Assembly: GCF_900129135.1 (NCBI RefSeq)
Contig: NZ_FQVI01000024.1
Location: 1 to 64,000 of the forward strand
Length of the DNA stretch: 64,000 nt
DNA from: Lactonifactor longoviformis DSM 17459
GTDB taxonomy: Bacteria; Bacillota; Clostridia; Lachnospirales; Lachnospiraceae
Reading direction: 5' to 3'
A program made the translations under genes and the position numbers. Position 1 is the stretch's first letter; each line of letters begins with the position of its first letter. Shown here in pieces: positions 59,544-64,000 of this stretch. Under the pieces are notes generated by a model. That model was not told the origin of the DNA. It did no database searches and saw nothing but the letters and a program-made list of their open reading frames with translations.

Positions 59544-61040
59544 ATGGGTGAAAATACTTTCTTAGTACTGCCTGTTTTGATGCCCGTACTTGCAGGGGGG
59601 CTTCTTTTGGCGGTACAAAAGCATCTGAGAAGCAGAAGAGCTCTACTGGGATACTTTTTGACGTTTTTAATCCTCCACGGAGGGCTTACGATACTACTGG
59701 GAATCTGGTGTCTGACGGAGGGGGAATATAGATACCTGCAGCTGTGGCAGCTGATGGACGGCGTATCCATTGCCCTACATACGGATCGCCTTTCCCTGCT
59801 GTTTGCTTTATTCATGGCCGCGGTATGGACTCTGGCAGGAATATTTGCAGTGGGCTATATGAGAAAGGAAGAGAGGGAAGGAACCTTTTATGCCTGGTAT
59901 CTCATGGCCGGAGGAGTGCTTACCGGACTGGATCTCTCCGCTAATATGGTTACTCTCTACCTATTTTATGAAATGATGTCGCTGTCCACCCTGCCCTTAG
60001 TCCTTCATACCCTCAAGAAAGAGGCCATAATGGCGGGGCTAAAATACTTATTTTATTCTGCGGGTGGAGCTTTCGCCGGCCTGTTCGGAATTATCTACTT
60101 GTTTGGAAAGGGGATACTCTGTGACTTTTCCCCTGACAGGACGCAGAATATTCAGGCGGCGGCCCAGTCAGACCCTGTGTTTTATGTGGTGATCTTTCTT
60201 ATGATTCTGGGCTTCGGTGTAAAGGCTGGCATGTTTCCGTTTCACGGATGGCTGCCGACTGCCCACCCGGTGGCACCGGCGCCTGCCAGTGCTGTGTTGT
60301 CCGGTGTGATTACAAAGGCGGGAGTGCTGGCCATCGTCCGGCTGATCTATTTTGTAGTGGGAGCTGAGGTGATCAAGGGGACCTGGGTGCAGTACGCCTG
60401 GCTGATCTTGGCACTCATCACTGTGTTTATGGGATCTATGATGGCTTACCGGGAACCGTTGATGAAGAAGCGGTTCGCCTATTCAACGGTTAGCCAGCTT
60501 GCGTATATTATGGCAGGGCTTTCTCTGCTTAATTTTTACGGGCTGGCAGGTGCCCTTTCCCATGTGGTTTTCCATTCTCTGATTAAAAATGCTCTTTTTG
60601 CCGTTGCCGGAGCGATTATCTGTCAGACCGGGAAGACGAAGGTTTCCGAGCTTAGAGGGATTGGAAAAGAGATGCCTGTTACCATATGGTGCTTTACACT
60701 GGCTGCTTTAGGTCTCATAGGAATTCCTCCGTTTGCAGGCTTTATCAGCAAATGGTATCTGGCGGCGGGGGCTTTGCAGGCTGAGATAGGTGTCCTGCGC
60801 TGGATAGCACCTGCGGTTCTGCTGCTCAGCGCTCTGCTGACTGCGGGGTATCTGCTTCCCATCACCATTCACGGGTTCCTGCCGGGAAAAGCGTATGACT
60901 ACGGAAGTCTGAAGAAACGGGAGCCCTCTCTGTGGATGGTACTCCCCATTGTAATCCTGACTGCCGGAATTGCATATTTCGGTATATGGCCGGGAGGACT
61001 TATGGAACTGCTCACTGCCATCGGCAAGAGCATATTATAG
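59544..61040 (+). CDS. Antiporter-like subunit 2 (MrpD/NuoM-like)
   Basis: 498-residue relative of MrpD and NuoM with 14 predicted helices. Glu143 lies in LFYEMMSLSTLPLVLHT and Lys227 in GVKAGMFPFHGWLPTAHPVAPAPASAVLSGVITKAG, the canonical form of the motif. HVVFHSLIKNALFAVAGAII provides the central second Lys, and GLIGIPPFAGFISKWYL the late Lys. It is separated from the first antiporter-like gene by 15 bases with AAGGAGGAG before the ATG. The helix-5 segment is almost the same as in subunit 3, suggesting these two arose by duplication. Confidence 0.94.
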   Translation: MGENTFLVLPVLMPVLAGGLLLAVQKHLRSRRALLGYFLTFLILHGGLTILLGIWCLTEGEYRYLQLWQLMDGVSIALHTDRLSLLFALFMAAVWTLAGIFAVGYMRKEEREGTFYAWYLMAGGVLTGLDLSANMVTLYLFYEMMSLSTLPLVLHTLKKEAIMAGLKYLFYSAGGAFAGLFGIIYLFGKGILCDFSPDRTQNIQAAAQSDPVFYVVIFLMILGFGVKAGMFPFHGWLPTAHPVAPAPASAVLSGVITKAGVLAIVRLIYFVVGAEVIKGTWVQYAWLILALITVFMGSMMAYREPLMKKRFAYSTVSQLAYIMAGLSLLNFYGLAGALSHVVFHSLIKNALFAVAGAIICQTGKTKVSELRGIGKEMPVTIWCFTLAALGLIGIPPFAGFISKWYLAAGALQAEIGVLRWIAPAVLLLSALLTAGYLLPITIHGFLPGKAYDYGSLKKREPSLWMVLPIVILTAGIAYFGIWPGGLMELLTAIGKSIL

Positions 61041-61050
61041 GAGGTGCGGC

Positions 61051-62520
61051 ATGGAAAACATCTATATCATTATACCTATTCTGCTTCCTATCCTCGCCGG
61101 GGCCCTGTTATTTTTCTTTCCTATAAAGGATAGAAAGAGAAGGAACATTGCAGTGGAAAGCCTTGTCATTGTAAATTCTGCAATTTCCCTTGGGATTTTG
61201 TGGGCGGGCAGTAAAGAGAGTCTGATCCTGTTCGAACTATATAAAAATGTAAGCCTGCTTTTCCGCATCGACGGTCTGGGAATGCTGTTCGGGACCATCG
61301 TATCCACACTCTGGCCATTGGCTACACTGTATGCCTTCGAGTATATGACTCATGAGACCAGAGAAAATACATTTTTCGCCTTTTATACCATGACCTATGG
61401 GGTGAGCCTTGGAATTGCCTATGCGGGAAATATGATGACTATGTATCTTTTCTATGAGCTGCTTACCCTGGTAACCATACCACTTGTGATGCATACCATG
61501 ATTCCCCGGGCCAGGCGGGCCGGCAGGCAGTATGCCTATTATTCCATCGGAGGAGCAGCCTTTGCCTTTACCAGCCTGATTTTTATCACTGTGTACGGGG
61601 AAGGGGCGTCCTTTGCCATCGGAGGCGTGATGGATCACACGTTGGTGGACGATAACATTCTCCGCCTTATCTATGTGATGGCTTTTCTGGGGTTTGGGGT
61701 AAAGGCAGCCGTATTCCCCCTTCACGGATGGCTGATCTCTGCGTCTGTGGCTCCCACCCCGGTTACCGCCCTGCTCCATGCGGTTGCGGTGGTGAAGGCA
61801 GGAGTCTTTGCGGTCCTTCGTCTTACGTACTACTGCTACGGGACAGAGATACTCAAAGGAAGCTGGGCCCAGGACATTGTGATGGGAATTGCCATGTTTA
61901 CTGTGGTATACGGCAGTACCATGGCTGTGAAAGAGGTACATTTTAAACGGCGGCTGGCCTACTCTACCATCAGCAATCTGTCCTACATTCTGATGGCAGC
62001 AACACTTATGAGCCCTCTGGGAATGATTGCAGCTATGTGTCATATGGTAGCTCATGCCATCGGCAAGATTTGTGCATTCTTTGTATCAGGATCGGTTATG
62101 TTCAAAACAGGATATCATTTTATACCGGCCCTGGACGGTGTGGGCCATCAGATGAAAAAAACATTTCTGACTTTTACGGTATCAGCTATGTCGCTCACGG
62201 GAATCCCTCTCACTATTGGATTTATCAGTAAATGGCGGATTGCAAAGGCAGCCTTTGCGGGGGAAACTCTTCTAAGCTACGGAGTGGTTATTGTTCTGTT
62301 CTATGCCGCGCTGATGGCCGCCATTTACATGTTTACTGTGGTTATACGTGCGTTTTGCCCGGAAAAAGGGAAGGAAAGGCTGATCGGCGGAGACACAACG
62401 GATCCCACCTGGCGAATGCTGATTCCCCTGGGGGTGTTTGCTGCTGCTATGATCGTACTGGGAGTTCACAGCGGACCGCTTCTGGATTTTCTGGAACAGG
62501 TAGCAGCCGGTTCTATATAG
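61051..62520 (+). CDS. Antiporter-like subunit 3 (MrpD/NuoM-like)
   Basis: 489-residue member of the same family. Glu136 lies in LFYELLTLVTIPLVMHT and Lys218 in GFGVKAAVFPLHGWLISASVAPTPVTALLHAVAVVKAG, a slightly divergent version. HMVAHAIGKICAFFVSGSV and SLTGIPLTIGFISKWRI are the other conserved ion-path elements. The start at 61051 lies after GGAGG; the longer frame upstream overlaps the previous gene without a ribosome site. It follows subunit 2 by ten bases. Confidence 0.94.
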   Translation: MENIYIIIPILLPILAGALLFFFPIKDRKRRNIAVESLVIVNSAISLGILWAGSKESLILFELYKNVSLLFRIDGLGMLFGTIVSTLWPLATLYAFEYMTHETRENTFFAFYTMTYGVSLGIAYAGNMMTMYLFYELLTLVTIPLVMHTMIPRARRAGRQYAYYSIGGAAFAFTSLIFITVYGEGASFAIGGVMDHTLVDDNILRLIYVMAFLGFGVKAAVFPLHGWLISASVAPTPVTALLHAVAVVKAGVFAVLRLTYYCYGTEILKGSWAQDIVMGIAMFTVVYGSTMAVKEVHFKRRLAYSTISNLSYILMAATLMSPLGMIAAMCHMVAHAIGKICAFFVSGSVMFKTGYHFIPALDGVGHQMKKTFLTFTVSAMSLTGIPLTIGFISKWRIAKAAFAGETLLSYGVVIVLFYAALMAAIYMFTVVIRAFCPEKGKERLIGGDTTDPTWRMLIPLGVFAAAMIVLGVHSGPLLDFLEQVAAGSI

Positions 62521-62531
62521 GAGGTAAAAAG

Positions 62532-64000
62532 ATGCAGGGAAATATATTACTTGGACTTACGGTGGGCTGGCCTTTTGCAGCTGCACTGCTGTGCTATCTG
62601 ACCGGACGGTTCAGCAAAAGAATGCGGAATTATGCGGCAGATCTTTCGATCCTTCTTGAGCTCCTTCTTTTCGCGTCTCTTGCTGTGCAGGTGTGGCAGG
62701 GAGAGACAGTGACATTTGAGGCAGCAGGAATCTGCAGTCTGGGGATCTGCTTCGTACTGGACGGGTTTCGGGCTCTGTTCGGACTCCTGTCTGCGTTCTT
62801 GTGGCTGATGTCTGCGCTGATGTCAAATGAATACATGAAACATGAGAGAAACAGAAACCGATATTATATGTTCCTTTTGTTTACCCTTGGGGCCACCATG
62901 GGGGTATTCCTCTCCGCGGATCTCTATACCACCTTTATCTTTTTTGAGATTATGTCTTTTACCTCCTATGTGTGGGTGGCTCAGAACGAAACGCCCCAGG
63001 CGCTGGACGCGGCGTCTACCTATCTGGGCATCGCCGTGGTGGGAGGACTGATCCTTCTCATGGGACTCTTTATGCTGCATCATCTGCTGGGAACGCTGCG
63101 GATAGATGAACTGTATGAAGCAGGCAAAAAAGCATGGACAGAAGACTCCGGGCAGATCTACACAGCAGGGGCGCTGATCCTTTTAGGATTCGGGGCAAAG
63201 GCCGGAATGTTTCCTCTTCATGTGTGGATGCCAAAAGCACATACGGTATCTCCTGCGCCGGCCAGTGTGCTGCTGTCGGGAATACTTACAAAGGCAGGTC
63301 TGTTTGGCATTCTGTCAGTTTCCTGCAATATCTTCCGATATGATCCCTGGTGGGGTACCGCCGTCCTTCTGCTGGGGATGGTAACTATGACCCTGGGGGC
63401 AGTTCTGGCTGTATTTGCAGTGAATCTAAAGCGGACCCTTGCCTGTTCCTCTATGTCCCAGATTGGGTTTGTACTAATCGGACTGGGAATGGCAGGGCTT
63501 CTGGGGGAAGAGAACCAGCTGGCAGTGCGCGGCATTGTGCTTCACATGATGAATCATTCCCTGTTTAAGCTGGTACTGTTTCTGGCTGCCGGAGTGGTGT
63601 TTATGAATCTTGAGGAATTGGAATTAAACCAGATAAGAGGCTTCGGGCGCAGAAAACCCTTTCTGCAGCTGGCATTTTTATCCGGGGCACTGGGAATCGG
63701 AGGAATTCCTTTGTTCAGCGGTTATGTAAGTAAGACGCTTCTCCATGAAAGTATCGTAGAATATATCCACGAAGGCGGTACTGTGTTGGGAAGCACAGGT
63801 TTTACTTCCTTTGTGGAACTTTTGTTTCTGTTCTGCGGGGGACTGACAGTTGCCTATATGATAAAACTCTACCATGCACTGTTTAGAAACCGCCACCCGG
63901 TGAGACAGAAGGAATTCGAGGAGCAGTATCGAAACTATGCAAATCCTATGACAAAATTAACGCTTCTTCTGTCCGGCGCTGTAATTCCTGTTTTGGGAAT
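62532..64000 (+). CDS. Antiporter-like subunit 4 (NuoL/MrpA/MrpD-like), cut by the window edge
   Basis: At least 489 residues are visible without a stop. Glu139 lies in FIFFEIMSFTSYVWVA and Lys223 in GFGAKAGMFPLHVWMPKAHTVSPAPASVLLSGILTKAG. The later elements HMMNHSLFKLVLFLAAGVV and GIGGIPLFSGYVSKTLL are intact. Its HVWMPKAH and SYVWVA features are closest to the long MrpA/NuoL or HyfB-type antiporter subunits found with membrane-bound hydrogenases and formate hydrogenlyases. GAGG lies before the ATG, 11 bases after subunit 3. Total length and what follows cannot be seen. Confidence 0.92.
   Translation, partial: MQGNILLGLTVGWPFAAALLCYLTGRFSKRMRNYAADLSILLELLLFASLAVQVWQGETVTFEAAGICSLGICFVLDGFRALFGLLSAFLWLMSALMSNEYMKHERNRNRYYMFLLFTLGATMGVFLSADLYTTFIFFEIMSFTSYVWVAQNETPQALDAASTYLGIAVVGGLILLMGLFMLHHLLGTLRIDELYEAGKKAWTEDSGQIYTAGALILLGFGAKAGMFPLHVWMPKAHTVSPAPASVLLSGILTKAGLFGILSVSCNIFRYDPWWGTAVLLLGMVTMTLGAVLAVFAVNLKRTLACSSMSQIGFVLIGLGMAGLLGEENQLAVRGIVLHMMNHSLFKLVLFLAAGVVFMNLEELELNQIRGFGRRKPFLQLAFLSGALGIGGIPLFSGYVSKTLLHESIVEYIHEGGTVLGSTGFTSFVELLFLFCGGLTVAYMIKLYHALFRNRHPVRQKEFEEQYRNYANPMTKLTLLLSGAVIPVLG

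Noticed and set aside
61237-62055. 272-codon antisense frame in antiporter subunit 3
   Set aside because: His/Gly-rich shadow of a hydrophobic gene; no start site.
1-64000. tRNA, rRNA, IS element, prophage or CRISPR array
   Set aside because: No cloverleaf-like sequence, transposase, integrase or regularly spaced repeat was found by eye on either strand; a dedicated search could still find a small one.

Overview
The window comes from a Gram-positive, spore-forming anaerobe of the class Clostridia, most likely Lachnospiraceae. The grounds are moderate GC, strong AGGAGG ribosome sites, frequent TTG/GTG starts, a SleL/YaaH-like LysM-GH18 protein, an HprK-ROK glucokinase pair, a NiCo riboswitch on a CDF exporter, a QueK/QueL-type queuine salvage operon, and an oxygen-sensitive ThiH route to thiamine. 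Genus and species cannot be read from the sequence. No tRNA, rRNA, IS element, prophage or CRISPR array was seen. The window looks like ordinary chromosome with several accessory modules.

Layout. 1-4150: partial spore-lytic-type hydrolase, secreted Ig-like protein, AraC-GyrI regulator, hexapeptide acetyltransferase. 4232-9133: TetR regulator with palindromic operators, then non-pyrrolysine MttB-family methyltransferase, MFS transporter and ferredoxin-type aldo/keto reductase. 9208-12229: orphan prepilin-like protein and a hydantoinase/oxoprolinase. 12283-13640: NiCo riboswitch and CDF metal exporter. 13672-15588: YgjP-like protein that has lost its metal-binding histidines, and small membrane proteins. 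15660-18033 (minus): predicted queuosine/queuine salvage operon queK-queT-queL behind a preQ1-I-like aptamer. 18164-28162: tex, aminopeptidase P, BlaI/M56 pair, two-component system and ABC exporter with a likely response-regulator-activated promoter. 28179-32597: AraC regulator, then nucleotidyltransferase, NahK-like kinase and galE. 32673-36022 (minus): pyrG and a DUF1846 protein. 36203-43358: ftsH, alpha/beta hydrolase, uvrC, hprK, glucokinase. 43500-46148 (minus): class A PBP. 46301-52082: yigZ, then a TPP riboswitch with two terminators and thiC-thiS-thiF-thiG-thiH-thiE. 52150-54825: cyclophilin, tsaE-tsaB-rimI, small zinc-ribbon protein. 55159-64000: a long Mrp/Mbh-type membrane operon that runs off the right edge.

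The most striking element is the last operon. Its order (MrpE, F, G, MbhD, MbhE+MrpB, MrpC) copies the membrane arm of archaeal Mbh-type hydrogenases and Mrp antiporters. It is followed by four consecutive NuoL/M/N-like ion-pumping subunits, each retaining the key Glu and Lys. Known Mrp and Mbh complexes carry one or two such subunits. Whatever electron-transfer or hydrogenase genes it serves would lie beyond position 64000.

Many real starts lie inside longer open frames. Where a ribosome site decided the start (for example MttB, CDF, FtsH, PBP1A, ThiC, PyrG, GalE), the shorter coordinates are given.
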